A stretch of 64,000 nucleotides of DNA from Lysinibacillus composti (GTDB lineage Bacteria; Bacillota; Bacilli; Bacillales_A; Planococcaceae), in the NCBI RefSeq assembly GCF_016908465.1, contig NZ_JAFBDY010000001.1:310001-374000 (forward strand), in the 5' to 3' direction. A program made the translations under genes and the position numbers. Below, piece after piece: positions 8,893 through 18,081 of the stretch (positions are counted from its first letter, which is position 1; every line of letters begins with the position of its first letter). The notes under the pieces were generated by a model, which saw nothing but the letters and a program-made list of their open reading frames with translations, made no database searches and had not been told where the DNA came from.

Positions 8893-10149
8893 TTAAGAAT
8901 GTGAACGAGCTACTTTTAATTCTTCGTATTGTGCTTCGTCAAACTCTTTTTCTGATTTAGAAATAACAACTGCTGCTAGACCATTTCCGATGATATTCGT
9001 AACAGCACGAGCTTCTGACATGAATCGGTCAACACCAATTAATAAGAAGATACCCTCAACAGGAATCATTGGGAATGCCGCTAATGTTGCAGCTAATACG
9101 ATGAAACCAGATCCTGTAACACCCGCAGCTCCTTTTGATGTAATCATTAGAATACCTAGAAGTGTTATAATTTGAATCCAAGAAAGGTCTACACCATAAG
9201 CTTGAGCAATAAATAGAGCCGCCATTGATAAATAAATTGCAGTTCCGTCTAGGTTGAATGAATAACCAGTTGGGACTACTAAACCGACTGTTGATTTAGA
9301 GCAACCCATTCTTTCTAATTTTTTCATTAGTGATGGTAATGCAGACTCTGATGATGATGTACCAACTACTAAGAAAATTTCTTGTTTAATGTAAGAAATA
9401 AATTTAAAGATATTAATACCATAGAATTTAGCAATTGCCCCAAGGACAAAGACGATAAATATGAACATTGTAAGGTAAATAGCAGCCATTAATAATCCTA
9501 AGCTTTTTAATGATCCCATTCCAAAGTTACCAATTGTGTACGCCATTGCACCGAATGCTCCAATTGGAGAGAAGCGCATAACCATACCTACAATTTTAAA
9601 GAAAATCTCTGATACGATTTCAAAGAATGAAATAACTGGTTTTGCTTTTTCACCAAGTGCTGCTGCTGCTAAACCGAATAAAACTGCAGCAAATAATGTC
9701 GGTAATAATTCTCCATTGGCTAATGCTCCTACAAAGTTAGCAGGAATAATTTCTGCGACAAAACCACCAATACTAAAGTCTTTTTCTGCAGCTGCAGTTG
9801 TGTACTGAGATACATCTGCATTATTAGCTGCTGAAGTATCAAAGCCATCCCCTGCGTTAACAATTAACGCAACGGCAATTCCTATTGCTAATGCGATAGT
9901 GGAAACTATTTCGAAATAAAGTAATGCTTTACCACCGATTTTACCAACTTTCTTCATATCCCCCATTGCACCGATTCCGATTGCTACGGTTAAGAAGATA
10001 ATTGGTGCAATCAACATTTTAATTAATTTAATGAATAAGTCCGCTAATATTTTTAAACTAGCACCAAATTCTGGCCAAATCGCCCCAACGATAATACCTA
10101 ATATGATAGCTGTAATCACTTGAAAAGTAAGGTTTTTAGCTAATTTCAT
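8893..10149 (-). CDS. dctP: C4-dicarboxylate:cation symporter (DctA/DctP type)
   Basis: A 418-residue member of the dicarboxylate/amino-acid:cation symporter family, with eight transmembrane helices and two re-entrant loops. The HP1 serine-rich motif GTSSSESALPSL, the TM7 sodium/proton motif NLDGTAIY and the C-terminal GVDRFMSEARAVTN block match DctA-type carriers of succinate, fumarate and malate rather than glutamate carriers. Start ATG follows GGGGGATGAG on the minus strand. Next to dctB, dctS and dctR it reproduces the B. subtilis dct gene set, so it is very likely their regulatory target. A cre-like site lies in its leader. Confidence 0.9.
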   Translation of the reverse strand: MKLAKNLTFQVITAIILGIIVGAIWPEFGASLKILADLFIKLIKMLIAPIIFLTVAIGIGAMGDMKKVGKIGGKALLYFEIVSTIALAIGIAVALIVNAGDGFDTSAANNADVSQYTTAAAEKDFSIGGFVAEIIPANFVGALANGELLPTLFAAVLFGLAAAALGEKAKPVISFFEIVSEIFFKIVGMVMRFSPIGAFGAMAYTIGNFGMGSLKSLGLLMAAIYLTMFIFIVFVLGAIAKFYGINIFKFISYIKQEIFLVVGTSSSESALPSLMKKLERMGCSKSTVGLVVPTGYSFNLDGTAIYLSMAALFIAQAYGVDLSWIQIITLLGILMITSKGAAGVTGSGFIVLAATLAAFPMIPVEGIFLLIGVDRFMSEARAVTNIIGNGLAAVVISKSEKEFDEAQYEELKVARSHS

Positions 10150-10181
10150 TTTCTCTCATCCCCCTATAAAATATGAAGCTT

Positions 10182-10195
10182 TGGAATCGCTTTCA
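10182..10195 (-). promoter_or_regulatory. Catabolite-responsive element (cre) upstream of dctP
   Basis: TGGAATCGCTTTCA fits the cre consensus TGNAANCGNTNNCA at every fixed position. It sits 33-46 bases upstream of the dctP start codon, just downstream of a minus-strand TATAAA (complement of 10201-10206). That position suits CcpA-mediated blocking of transcription when preferred sugars are present. Confidence 0.7.
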
Positions 10196-10255
10196 CTAGA
10201 TTTATATTAACTTATAATTTTCTGAAAAAGGGGTTTTGTTTTTAATGGTTTTATC

Positions 10256-10420
10256 GTTCATTTTGTTCAATTTATCGAAATAAAAAGAGAAATATTGATA
10301 TAATACTATTTCAGCTGTTATACGACTGTTATATCGAGAAGATACTTTGTTATAGTACAAAATAAAAAAGGCTAACATATAAATATTGTTAGCACTTTTT
10401 TGTTCATTTTGTTCAATTTA
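10256..10420. repeat. 19-bp exact direct repeat in the dctB-dctP gap (candidate DctR sites)
   Basis: GTTCATTTTGTTCAATTTA occurs at 10256-10274 and again at 10402-10420. Both copies lie in the 282-base gap between dctB and dctP. The first is about 50 bases upstream of the putative dctP -10, a usual distance for a response-regulator site. Three TGTTATA heptamers (10316, 10327, 10348) lie between them. Assignment to DctR is inference. Confidence 0.5.
10361..10400 (-). terminator. Terminator after dctB (minus strand)
   Basis: On the minus strand GCTAACA pairs with TGTTAGC around a 9-base loop and is followed by CCTTTTTTATTTT. It separates dctB from dctP, so dctP has its own promoter. Confidence 0.75.
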
Positions 10421-10431
10421 ATAATTTTAGT

Positions 10432-11490
10432 TTATTTATTAACTTCTTGTAAAAGTTCAGTAAAGTATTCTTCATTAACATTAGAAGAATAGTAATCATA
10501 TAGTGGTTCTAATTTTTCCTTCCATTCTTTCTTGTTTGTTTCATCAAGCTCATACAATGTTACATTTTCATATTCTGAAAGGTACTTTAAGTCATTTTTG
10601 TTTAACTCAATGGCAAAATCATGTTGCCAATCTTTCATTTCGTCTAAGGAATCAACTATAATTTTTTGCACTTCTGGATCTAAATCATTCCAAAATTGTT
10701 CATTAATCATTACGGCATAACAAAGAATTCCATGATTCGATAAAGTAATATTGTTCTCCATTGTATGAAACTGTTTAGAATATATATTAGAGATTGTGTT
10801 TTCCTGTGCATCAACAATATTATTTTGAAGTTCATAAAAAACATCACTAAATGAAATACTTACAGGCTCTGCACCTAATAATGTAAATTGCTTTTCTAAA
10901 ATATCACTAGGCATCATTCGAATTCGTTTATTTTGAAATTGGTCAACTTCGATAATTGGTGATGAACTCGCGGCAATTTGCTTAAAGCCATTACTCCAAA
11001 AAGTTAACCCCTTTACATTTATTGATTTTAATTCAGCTAACAGTTGTTGACTTAGGTCCCCATGCAGTACATTTTTTAGTTGGTCCTGTGTTTCAATTAT
11101 GTAAGGGAGATCTAGTATCTGCCAATCAGGTAAAAGGCTAGTCATTTTTGAGTTAGTAGGAGCAATCATTTGGATTTCCCCATCTTGTAACGCTTCAAAC
11201 TCTGTTTCATCATTGTACAGCATACCGTTAGGATAGACTTGTACGATCACTCGCCCATTACTTTTTTGCTCGACTAGTTGAGCAAATTTTTCAGCTGCCA
11301 TACCTTTTGGGGTGTTTTCGGCTACAACATGACTAAAATGGATTGTAATTTGACGATTTAAATCTTTTTGTTCGTCATCATAGGGGAGTGTTTCATTTGA
11401 AAAAATACTTTGACGATAGCCGAAAATCCCAATTAATATTATGATTGTAAGAAATGAACCAGTTAAAAAGTATTTCAATCTATTCACCAC
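10432..11490 (-). CDS. dctB: C4-dicarboxylate-binding protein DctB (TRAP solute-receptor family)
   Basis: A 352-residue DctP/SiaP-type extracytoplasmic receptor. One N-terminal membrane segment (about residues 8-25) anchors it outside the cell. Family features include FSHVVAENTPKGMAAEKFAQ at the domain start, the carboxylate-binding arginine in NKRIRMMPSD and DAQENTISN. No TRAP membrane subunits are nearby. In B. subtilis a protein of this kind is an accessory sensor that works with DctS and the DctP carrier; the gene order here supports the same role. The start is one of two tandem GTG codons with a weak ribosome site. Confidence 0.85.
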   Translation of the reverse strand: MVNRLKYFLTGSFLTIIILIGIFGYRQSIFSNETLPYDDEQKDLNRQITIHFSHVVAENTPKGMAAEKFAQLVEQKSNGRVIVQVYPNGMLYNDETEFEALQDGEIQMIAPTNSKMTSLLPDWQILDLPYIIETQDQLKNVLHGDLSQQLLAELKSINVKGLTFWSNGFKQIAASSSPIIEVDQFQNKRIRMMPSDILEKQFTLLGAEPVSISFSDVFYELQNNIVDAQENTISNIYSKQFHTMENNITLSNHGILCYAVMINEQFWNDLDPEVQKIIVDSLDEMKDWQHDFAIELNKNDLKYLSEYENVTLYELDETNKKEWKEKLEPLYDYYSSNVNEEYFTELLQEVNK

Positions 11491-11562
11491 TGTTTACTTA
11501 ATATAGTTAAATTCATTATATATTAGAAAGTAGATTGTACAAAAGGTTTTAGGAGGCACAAA

Positions 11563-13164
11563 GTGACGAAGCGTAAATTATCAATGAATGGCAAAATAAT
11601 GTTATTAACGTTTTTCATTATTGCCTTTTCTTTCTTAGTAGCGGGAACTTTTGTTATTGGAAATTTATTAGAAGAACAGGAAAAGGATATTGGGCAAAGA
11701 GCAATGCTCGTTGCTCGAACGGTTAGTCAATTTCCTGAAATAAAAACACAATTACAAGAAGAAGATTTTCAAAAGGCTTCCAAAATTACTAATGACCTTG
11801 TCGAAGAAATTAGATACATTAATAAAGCTGAATATATTGTTGTAATGAATATGGATCGTGTGAAGTACTCCCATCCTTTTAAAAATACAATAGGGACGAA
11901 GAGTGAGTCAGCTGATTTAAATGCAGCTTTTGCAGAACATTACTATATTTCAAAAGCTGAAGGTACCAAGGGGCCAATGATTCGAGCAATTGTGCCCATT
12001 ATGAATGAAGAAAATACTCAAATAGGAGTCGTCGTAGTCGGGTTTGGTTTGCCAACATTATCATTATTATTTAAAGACTTTAAAACTGAAATACTAATAA
12101 CGGTAATTATATCGATTTTATTTAGCGTTTGGGGTGCTCATACATTAGGGCGTCACATTAAAAAGCAAATGTTTGGACTAGAGCCGCATGAAATTTCTAA
12201 AATGTATGTTGAACGAACGGAAACATTTAATGCGATGCATGAAGGAATCATTGCTGTAGATAGTAAATTAAATATTACAATTTTTAATCAGAAAGCAAGT
12301 GAAATTTTAGGGGTTGGTGATGATGACCCAACGAAATATATAGGGAAGAGTATTTATGATGTTATACCTGATACTAGATTACCAGAAATATTTTTTACCG
12401 GCAAACCTGTATATAATCAAGAACTTTATGTAAATCAACATAGTATAATGAGTAATCGTATTCCTATTTTAGTGGATGGGAAAAGGGTTGGTGCTGTTGC
12501 GGTATTTAAAGATTTAACTGCATTTAAGCAACTGGCAGAAGAGTTAACAGGAGTAAAAGCCTTTGTACAAGCACTTAGAGTCCATACGCATGAATATAAA
12601 AATAAACTTCATACAATTGCCGGATTACTGCATTTAGGACATTTTGAACAGGCTATAGATTATGTATCGCAAGTTAAGTATCAACATGATCATGTAACGA
12701 AATTTTTAAATGAACGAATTTATAATGAAAATATATCTGGATTATTACTAAGTAAAATCAGTAGAGGGAAAGAACTTGGAATTGAAGTATTAATTGATGA
12801 GGAAAGTAAATTAACAAAATTCCCTGCAAAATTAGACCATCACGATTTCGTGATCATTTTCGGTAATTTAATTGAAAACGCATTTGACGCATTATCAAAT
12901 ATTGAGCAGGATTATAAAGAGATTACAATATCGATTGATGACCAAGATGGAATTTTAGCCATTATGGTTAGTGATAATGGCTTAGGTATGACTGATGATG
13001 TAAAAAATCGTATTTTTGAAAATGGTTTTTCTACTAAAGCGAATGAAAATAGGGGAATTGGCCTTTTTTTAATTGAAGAAATTGTTAATAAAGGGAATGG
13101 CAATATAGAAGTATTAAGTGAGCCTAATAAAGGTACTACATTTATTATTACATTTGAAATCTAG
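11563..13164 (+). CDS. dctS: C4-dicarboxylate sensor histidine kinase DctS (DcuS/CitA family)
   Basis: A 533-residue membrane sensor kinase. Order: TM1 (about residues 13-33), extracytoplasmic sCache/PASp sensor domain (34-170), TM2 (about 175-195), cytoplasmic PAS domain (about 215-320), then a DcuS-type dimerisation helix with phospho-accepting His343 in THEYKNKLH. The ATPase domain shows the N box NLIENAFDAL, DNGLGM and GIGLFLIEE. GTG at 11563 follows AGGAGG. It is divergent from dctB with only 72 bases between and is followed by dctR after 11 bases, forming a two-component operon. Confidence 0.92.
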   Translation: MTKRKLSMNGKIMLLTFFIIAFSFLVAGTFVIGNLLEEQEKDIGQRAMLVARTVSQFPEIKTQLQEEDFQKASKITNDLVEEIRYINKAEYIVVMNMDRVKYSHPFKNTIGTKSESADLNAAFAEHYYISKAEGTKGPMIRAIVPIMNEENTQIGVVVVGFGLPTLSLLFKDFKTEILITVIISILFSVWGAHTLGRHIKKQMFGLEPHEISKMYVERTETFNAMHEGIIAVDSKLNITIFNQKASEILGVGDDDPTKYIGKSIYDVIPDTRLPEIFFTGKPVYNQELYVNQHSIMSNRIPILVDGKRVGAVAVFKDLTAFKQLAEELTGVKAFVQALRVHTHEYKNKLHTIAGLLHLGHFEQAIDYVSQVKYQHDHVTKFLNERIYNENISGLLLSKISRGKELGIEVLIDEESKLTKFPAKLDHHDFVIIFGNLIENAFDALSNIEQDYKEITISIDDQDGILAIMVSDNGLGMTDDVKNRIFENGFSTKANENRGIGLFLIEEIVNKGNGNIEVLSEPNKGTTFIITFEI

Positions 13165-13175
13165 GGGTGAGAAAG

Positions 13176-13880
13176 TTGCAAACAATCAAAGTGCTACTAG
13201 TAGAAGATGACCCAATGGTACGGCAAGTTAATAGTCAATTTATTGAAAAAGTTCAGGGATTTCAAGTTATTGCAACAGCCAAAAATGGGATAGAAGGGTT
13301 TAGTAAAATCAAAGAGGTAAAACCAGATTTAGTATTGATGGATATTTTTATGCCAGAACAAGATGGATTATTAACACTAAGAAAAATCCGAAGTGAAAAT
13401 ATCACAGTTGATGTGATAACTGTAACCGCTGCAAATGATATGCAAACCATCCAGCAAATATTACATCTTGGCGTTTTTGATTACATCATGAAACCATTTA
13501 CTTTTGAAAGGATGCAACAAACCTTATTAAATTATTATGAATTTAAAATGAAAACATTAAAATCTAATGATCTGACACAAGAAGAATTAGATGAAATGAT
13601 ACACAATTATCGGAACTCAGAAACTATAGAGTCAGCTCAAAGTGAACAAAAGTTACCAACAGAATTACCTAAAGGTTTTAATCGAAACACATTACATAAA
13701 GTGTTAAATTATATAAGTGATTCGGAAGAAGGTGCCTCTGCTGATGATGTAGCTGTTGGGATTGGAGTTGCTCGTGTAACCGCTAGAAGATATTTAGACT
13801 TTTTAGAAAAACATGATTTAATTAAAGTGGATGTACATTATGGTGGAGTAGGAAGGCCAATAAATCAATACTTTATTTAA
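13176..13880 (+). CDS. dctR: Response regulator DctR (CitB/DcuR family)
   Basis: A 234-residue response regulator. The receiver domain (about residues 3-120) has the acidic pair VEDD (10-12), phospho-acceptor Asp56 in LMDIFMPEQDG and KPF. The C-terminal helix-turn-helix (RVTARRYLDFLEKHDLI) is the winged type of CitB/DcuR regulators. TTG at 13176 is six bases after AGGGGTG; an in-frame GTG at 13167 overlaps that site and is less likely. Paired with dctS, it should activate dctP in response to external C4-dicarboxylates. Confidence 0.9.
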   Translation: MQTIKVLLVEDDPMVRQVNSQFIEKVQGFQVIATAKNGIEGFSKIKEVKPDLVLMDIFMPEQDGLLTLRKIRSENITVDVITVTAANDMQTIQQILHLGVFDYIMKPFTFERMQQTLLNYYEFKMKTLKSNDLTQEELDEMIHNYRNSETIESAQSEQKLPTELPKGFNRNTLHKVLNYISDSEEGASADDVAVGIGVARVTARRYLDFLEKHDLIKVDVHYGGVGRPINQYFI

Positions 13881-13890
13881 AATTAAGAAG

Positions 13891-13919
13891 AGCTGTAGCA
13901 AAAGTGCTACAGCCTTTTT
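13891..13919. terminator. Bidirectional terminator between dctR and ispH
   Basis: GCTGTAGC pairs with GCTACAGC around a 6-base loop, followed by CTTTTTA. It lies between the convergent genes dctR and ispH. Confidence 0.85.
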
Positions 13920-14889
13920 AGTATGGTAATATTTTCTCTACCGGTTTAGGTTCTTTAATTTTTGGTAAGATTTTATCCAGTGTAACAGAACGGTTAATTT
14001 TATGTGTTGTTGGATCATTTGCATCAAATTGATCTAAGAACGAAATCACTTCTTTAACAATTGGTGTAGGAGTAGAAGCACCTGCAGTTACTGCAACTTT
14101 TTCAATACCATTTAGCCATTCAATTTTTAGTTCCGATAAATCTGCAATACGATATGAAGGTGTATTTGCAATTTCCTCGGACACTTGTGTTAAGCGATTA
14201 GAGTTATTTGATTTTGGGTCACCTACAACGATTAATAAGTCAGCTTGACCGGCTTGATTTGCAACGGCTTCTTGACGTACTTGAGTTGCCAAGCAAATCT
14301 CGCTATGAACTTCGATATGAGGGAATTTTTCTTTTAATAAGTCCATTAAATGTTTTACATCCCACTGACTCATTGTCGTTTGGTTTGTTACTAATAATTT
14401 ATCATTATTTAAATCTAGTTTTTCTACGTCCTCTATGTTTTGTACTAGATGCACATGTCCAGGGGCAACACCGATGGCACCTTCTGGTTCAGGATGTCCT
14501 TTTTTACCGATATAAATAATATCGTAACCATGCGCGGATTTTTCACGTATTAAATCATGTGTCACTGTAACATCAGGACAGGTTGCATCAATGGCCACAA
14601 GTCCCTTTCTTTTTGCAATTTCTCTAATTTCTGGAGAAACACCATGGGCAGTAAAAATAACCGTTCCCTGATCCACTTTTTCTATAATTTCATTACGATT
14701 TGCACCGTCTAATGTAATAATTCCTTCTTTTTCAAATGCGTCTGTAACGTGTTTATTATGAACAATCATACCCAAAATATATATAGGTCTTGGTAATGTT
14801 TTATCTAATGAGGCATTACGCGCGATGACCATTGCATCTACTACACCATAGCAATAACCTCGTGGATTAATTTTAATAACTTGCATCAT
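13918..14889 (-). CDS. ispH: 4-hydroxy-3-methylbut-2-enyl diphosphate reductase
   Basis: A 323-residue iron-sulfur enzyme, the last step of the MEP isoprenoid pathway, making IPP and DMAPP from HMBPP. The three cluster cysteines are Cys13 (GYCYGV), Cys104 (DATCPDV) and Cys199 (SEICLAT). Substrate-binding histidines appear in HNKHV and TAHGVSPE. Start ATG follows AAGGAG; a second Met comes directly after it. The partner ispG lies 15 kb away in this window. B. subtilis has it between yqfO and yqfQ; here the dct module has been inserted before it. Confidence 0.95.
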   Translation of the reverse strand: MMQVIKINPRGYCYGVVDAMVIARNASLDKTLPRPIYILGMIVHNKHVTDAFEKEGIITLDGANRNEIIEKVDQGTVIFTAHGVSPEIREIAKRKGLVAIDATCPDVTVTHDLIREKSAHGYDIIYIGKKGHPEPEGAIGVAPGHVHLVQNIEDVEKLDLNNDKLLVTNQTTMSQWDVKHLMDLLKEKFPHIEVHSEICLATQVRQEAVANQAGQADLLIVVGDPKSNNSNRLTQVSEEIANTPSYRIADLSELKIEWLNGIEKVAVTAGASTPTPIVKEVISFLDQFDANDPTTHKINRSVTLDKILPKIKEPKPVEKILPY

Positions 14890-14918
14890 GTCAACTCCTT
14901 CTGTTGGTCCATAAAATT

Positions 14919-14947
14919 ATTATAACGGAGGAGAACGGTTAATACAA
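14919..14947 (-). promoter_or_regulatory. Putative sigma-A promoter of ispH
   Basis: On the minus strand TTGTAT (complement of 14942-14947) is followed after exactly 17 bases by a perfect TATAAT (complement of 14919-14924), about 30 bases upstream of the ispH start codon. Confidence 0.5.
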
Positions 14948-14974
14948 AATATCCTACAAAATTATTATAACTGA

Positions 14975-15514
14975 TTAGAAGTCATAGGGAGGTTGGAAAA
15001 TTTTTGGGGTAGAAGGTCGTGTTGATTTAATTGGTTTAGAAGGTGCTGCTTCAGTTTTTCTAGGTCTTGTTTCTTCAAATGAAGAAGACTCAGGTCTGTA
15101 TGGATTTTCTTCTTCATTGGATGTTGAAGGGATAGATTGAAAGCCTTTATATAATTTCCATATAGCAGGTAAGTTTCTAAACATAGGCGATGCTTGCTGG
15201 ATTAGTGGTTGGAAACTTTGAGCAGTTGCTAAAAATTTATTTGCTGTGTTCATAAAAGATTCAAGTTTTGGTCCACCTGCTGCAGCTGCCGCAGTTGCAG
15301 CTCCTGCTCCTACACCGGGGGCTTTAGGTATATTGGGGCCTTGGAAATTAGGACCTTGAAAATTAGGGCCATGAAAATTAGGCGGACCTTGGAAATTTGG
15401 TGGCATCATTGGTGGGTGTTGTCTTGGTGCATATCCAAAGTTTGGCATTTGATTTGGAAAATGATTAAAATGCTGCCCATGTGGAAAATTATGATTAAAT
15501 TGATGTGGTCGCAT
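14975..15514 (-). CDS. yqfQ: YqfQ/VrrA-like Pro/Asn-rich protein
   Basis: A 179-residue low-complexity protein. The N-terminal third is rich in Pro, Asn, His, Phe and Gln, with tandem NFQGP/NFHGP repeats (about residues 41-61). An Ala/Gly-rich stretch (about 66-80) precedes a helical segment LESFMNTANKFLATAQSFQPLI and a polar Pro-rich tail. This matches the YqfQ family, found between ispH and cshB in Bacillus and of unknown function. ATG follows AAAGGAGATC. The repeats make length variation likely between strains. Confidence 0.85.
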   Translation of the reverse strand: MRPHQFNHNFPHGQHFNHFPNQMPNFGYAPRQHPPMMPPNFQGPPNFHGPNFQGPNFQGPNIPKAPGVGAGAATAAAAAGGPKLESFMNTANKFLATAQSFQPLIQQASPMFRNLPAIWKLYKGFQSIPSTSNEEENPYRPESSSFEETRPRKTEAAPSKPIKSTRPSTPKIFQPPYDF

Positions 15515-15627
15515 AAAGATCTCCTTTCTATTATTTCAATACAATTGACGTAGGTTGTTCTAAAAGCTATCATATGCAGATGGTCTATTAAATGTACGAA
15601 GTAAAAAGGTCAACTAAATTTTTGAAA

Positions 15628-15648
15628 CATGGTACAATATGTACCATG
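15628..15648. promoter_or_regulatory. Perfect palindrome upstream of cshB
   Basis: Arms CATGGTACA and TGTACCATG (9 bp each, exact) surround a 3-base ATA centre. The left arm contains TACAAT, a possible -10 (15633-15638), and the right arm ends three bases before the AGGAGG of cshB. It could be a repressor operator or an mRNA hairpin that masks the ribosome site. Confidence 0.6.
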
Positions 15649-15664
15649 TCAGGAGGAACGAAAT

Positions 15665-16963
15665 ATGTCGAAGTATGCGGATTATGATTTTAAGCCATTT
15701 TTAAGGAAAGCTATAGAGGAACTTGGTTTTGTTGAACCAACTCCCATCCAAAAAGAAATGATTCCATTGATTTTAAGAGGGAAAAGTGCGATTGGACAGG
15801 CACATACAGGTACAGGAAAAACACATAGTTTCCTATTGCCAATAGTTCAGCGAATTAATGAAGAAAAAGATGAAGTACAAGCGGTGATTACTTCACCAAC
15901 AAGAGAGCTTGCTCAGCAAATTTACGATGCATTAAATCAATTAATAGAAGAAACGAATATTCAAACGAAATTATTAATTGGTGGAACTGACAAGCAAAGA
16001 ATGATTGATAAGTTAAAAACTCAACCACAAATTGTAGTAGGTACACCTGGACGTATTCGTGATTTAGTTAAAGAAAATGCACTTCTTGTTCATACAGCAC
16101 AAATCTTAGTAGTAGATGAAGCAGATTTAGCATTTGATATGGGCTTTATTGAAGAAATTGACGGTTTTGCATCAAGTATGCCGGAAAACCTTGAGATGTA
16201 TGTGTTCTCAGCTACAATTCCTGAGAAATTACAGCCTTTTTTAAAGAAATATATGGAATCACCTGTCCATATTAAAATGAATGATAAACGACCAGTAGCT
16301 GAAGGAATCGAATTCATATTAGTCCCAGTCCGTTCTAAATCGCGTAATCGTCGTTTACTAGATGTTATTGAAGGGATCAACCCTTACTTAGCGGTGATCT
16401 TCTGTAATACACGTAAAAATGCAGAATCAGTTGCGAGCTTTTTAGCAGAAGAAGGTATTCGTGCTGGGCAAATTCATGGTGATTTATCACCTCGTGATCG
16501 TAAAAAGATGATGAAGCAAATTCGTGATCTAGAATTTCAATATATCGTTGCTACAGATTTAGCAGCTCGTGGAATTGATATTCAAGGTATTTCCCATGTT
16601 ATTAACTACGAAATTCCAGAAGATCTAGAGTTCTTTATTCACCGTGTCGGCCGAACTGCCCGTGCAGGAAATAAAGGAACGGCCATTACGTTATTTGAAC
16701 CTGAAGATGAAGATGCATTAGTTAGAGTAGAAAAAATGGGTATCCCATTTGTACAAAAAGACGTAAAAAAAGGCGAGTGGACTGAGTTAAAAGAACGCCA
16801 TGCACGTAAAAATCGTGTGAAACAAGAAAATGAAATAGATACAATTGCCAAAGCAAAAGTACGTAAGCCGAAAAAAGTAAAACCTGGCTATAAACGTGCG
16901 ATGAAATGGGAAATGGATAAAATCAAAAAGAAAGAACGTAGAAAACGCAATCGTACGAAATAA
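15665..16963 (+). CDS. cshB: DEAD-box RNA helicase CshB
   Basis: A 432-residue ATP-dependent RNA helicase of the cold-shock/ribosome-biogenesis type. The Q motif is PTPIQ, Walker A is AHTGTGKT (46-53), the DEAD box is at 151-154, SAT is near 182-184, and the RecA2 domain has HRVGRTARAG. The C-terminal 70 residues are strongly basic (Lys/Arg-rich), typical of CshB RNA binding. ATG at 15665 follows AGGAGG at 8 bases; the longer frame from 15629 starts inside the palindrome and is rejected. B. subtilis yqfR occupies the same place before nfo. Confidence 0.95.
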   Translation: MSKYADYDFKPFLRKAIEELGFVEPTPIQKEMIPLILRGKSAIGQAHTGTGKTHSFLLPIVQRINEEKDEVQAVITSPTRELAQQIYDALNQLIEETNIQTKLLIGGTDKQRMIDKLKTQPQIVVGTPGRIRDLVKENALLVHTAQILVVDEADLAFDMGFIEEIDGFASSMPENLEMYVFSATIPEKLQPFLKKYMESPVHIKMNDKRPVAEGIEFILVPVRSKSRNRRLLDVIEGINPYLAVIFCNTRKNAESVASFLAEEGIRAGQIHGDLSPRDRKKMMKQIRDLEFQYIVATDLAARGIDIQGISHVINYEIPEDLEFFIHRVGRTARAGNKGTAITLFEPEDEDALVRVEKMGIPFVQKDVKKGEWTELKERHARKNRVKQENEIDTIAKAKVRKPKKVKPGYKRAMKWEMDKIKKKERRKRNRTK

Positions 16964-17053
16964 TAGCTTTGTGTGTTCGTTCAGCAATAATTGCAAGAAA
17001 TAACCTTTCTCAGTACTAAGATAATCAGAAAAAAAGAAGGGGGAACTTAAAGA

Positions 17054-17938
17054 ATGCTAATTGGTTCACATGTTTCAATGAGTGGCAAAAAAATGCTTTT
17101 AGCTTCTAGTGAGGAAGCAGCGTCATACGGTGCTTCAACGTTTATGATTTATACAGGAGCACCTCAAAATACACGTAGAAAAGCAATTGAAGATCTAAAT
17201 ATAGAAGCTGGGCTTGCTCATATGAAAGAACATGGGCTTTCAAATATTGTGGTTCATGCTCCTTACATTATTAATATAGCAAATACTACTAAGCCTGAAG
17301 TTTTTGCACTAGGTGTTGATTTTCTACAAAAAGAAATCGAACGCACTGCTGCATTGGGAGCAACTCAAATAGTACTTCATCCTGGTTCTCATGTTGGTGC
17401 CGGAGCGGATGCAGGTATTGCTAAAATAATCGAAGGTTTAAATGAAGTACTCGCGACAGATCATCCAGTTCAAATTGCGCTAGAAACAATGGCCGGCAAA
17501 GGTTCAGAAATCGGTAGGTCCTTTGAGGAGCTAGCCCAAATTTTTGACGGTGTTACAAATAATGAACGCTTGTCTGTATGTTTTGATACATGTCATACTC
17601 ATGATGCTGGTTACGATATTATAAATGATTTCGACGGTGTGTTAGAACAGTTCGATAAAATTATTGGTATTAACCGTATTAAAGTGGTTCACATAAATGA
17701 TAGTAAAAATGAACGCGGCGCTTCAAAAGACCGTCATGAAAATATTGGTTTTGGTTATATTGGGTTCGAGCCAATTCACCGAATCGTTCATCATGAAGCG
17801 CTTAAAGATGTACCTAAAATTTTAGAGACACCTTGGGTAGGTTCCGATGCGAAAAATAAAAAAGCACCATATAAATATGAAATAGCAATGCTACGTACAG
17901 GTGAATATAATCCTGACGTTATTGACGCATTACGCTAA
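17054..17938 (+). CDS. nfo: Endonuclease IV (AP endonuclease)
   Basis: A 294-residue class II apurinic/apyrimidinic endonuclease of base-excision repair, a TIM barrel with three zinc ions. Recognisable ligand motifs are [70 protein letters not shown] and ILETPWVG. Length matches the family. The start ATG lies about 9 bases after AGAAGGGGG. In B. subtilis the orthologue (yqfS) is expressed in the forespore; no sigma-G promoter was checked here. Confidence 0.96.
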   Translation: MLIGSHVSMSGKKMLLASSEEAASYGASTFMIYTGAPQNTRRKAIEDLNIEAGLAHMKEHGLSNIVVHAPYIINIANTTKPEVFALGVDFLQKEIERTAALGATQIVLHPGSHVGAGADAGIAKIIEGLNEVLATDHPVQIALETMAGKGSEIGRSFEELAQIFDGVTNNERLSVCFDTCHTHDAGYDIINDFDGVLEQFDKIIGINRIKVVHINDSKNERGASKDRHENIGFGYIGFEPIHRIVHHEALKDVPKILETPWVGSDAKNKKAPYKYEIAMLRTGEYNPDVIDALR

Positions 17939-17941
17939 ATT

Positions 17942-17979
17942 AAAAATGCACTTGAGTGAATACTTGAGTGCATTTTTGC
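17942..17979 (+). terminator. Rho-independent terminator after nfo
   Basis: AAAAATGCACT pairs with AGTGCATTTTT around a 14-base loop. Confidence 0.85.
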
Positions 17980-18081
17980 TTGTCTTTTTCACTATACTTA
18001 ACATATAAAAAATATAATATAAATTAATAGGTTTCATTTTTTACTAATTTGTATAGTAGAATTAATACTAAGGAGGTAGTT

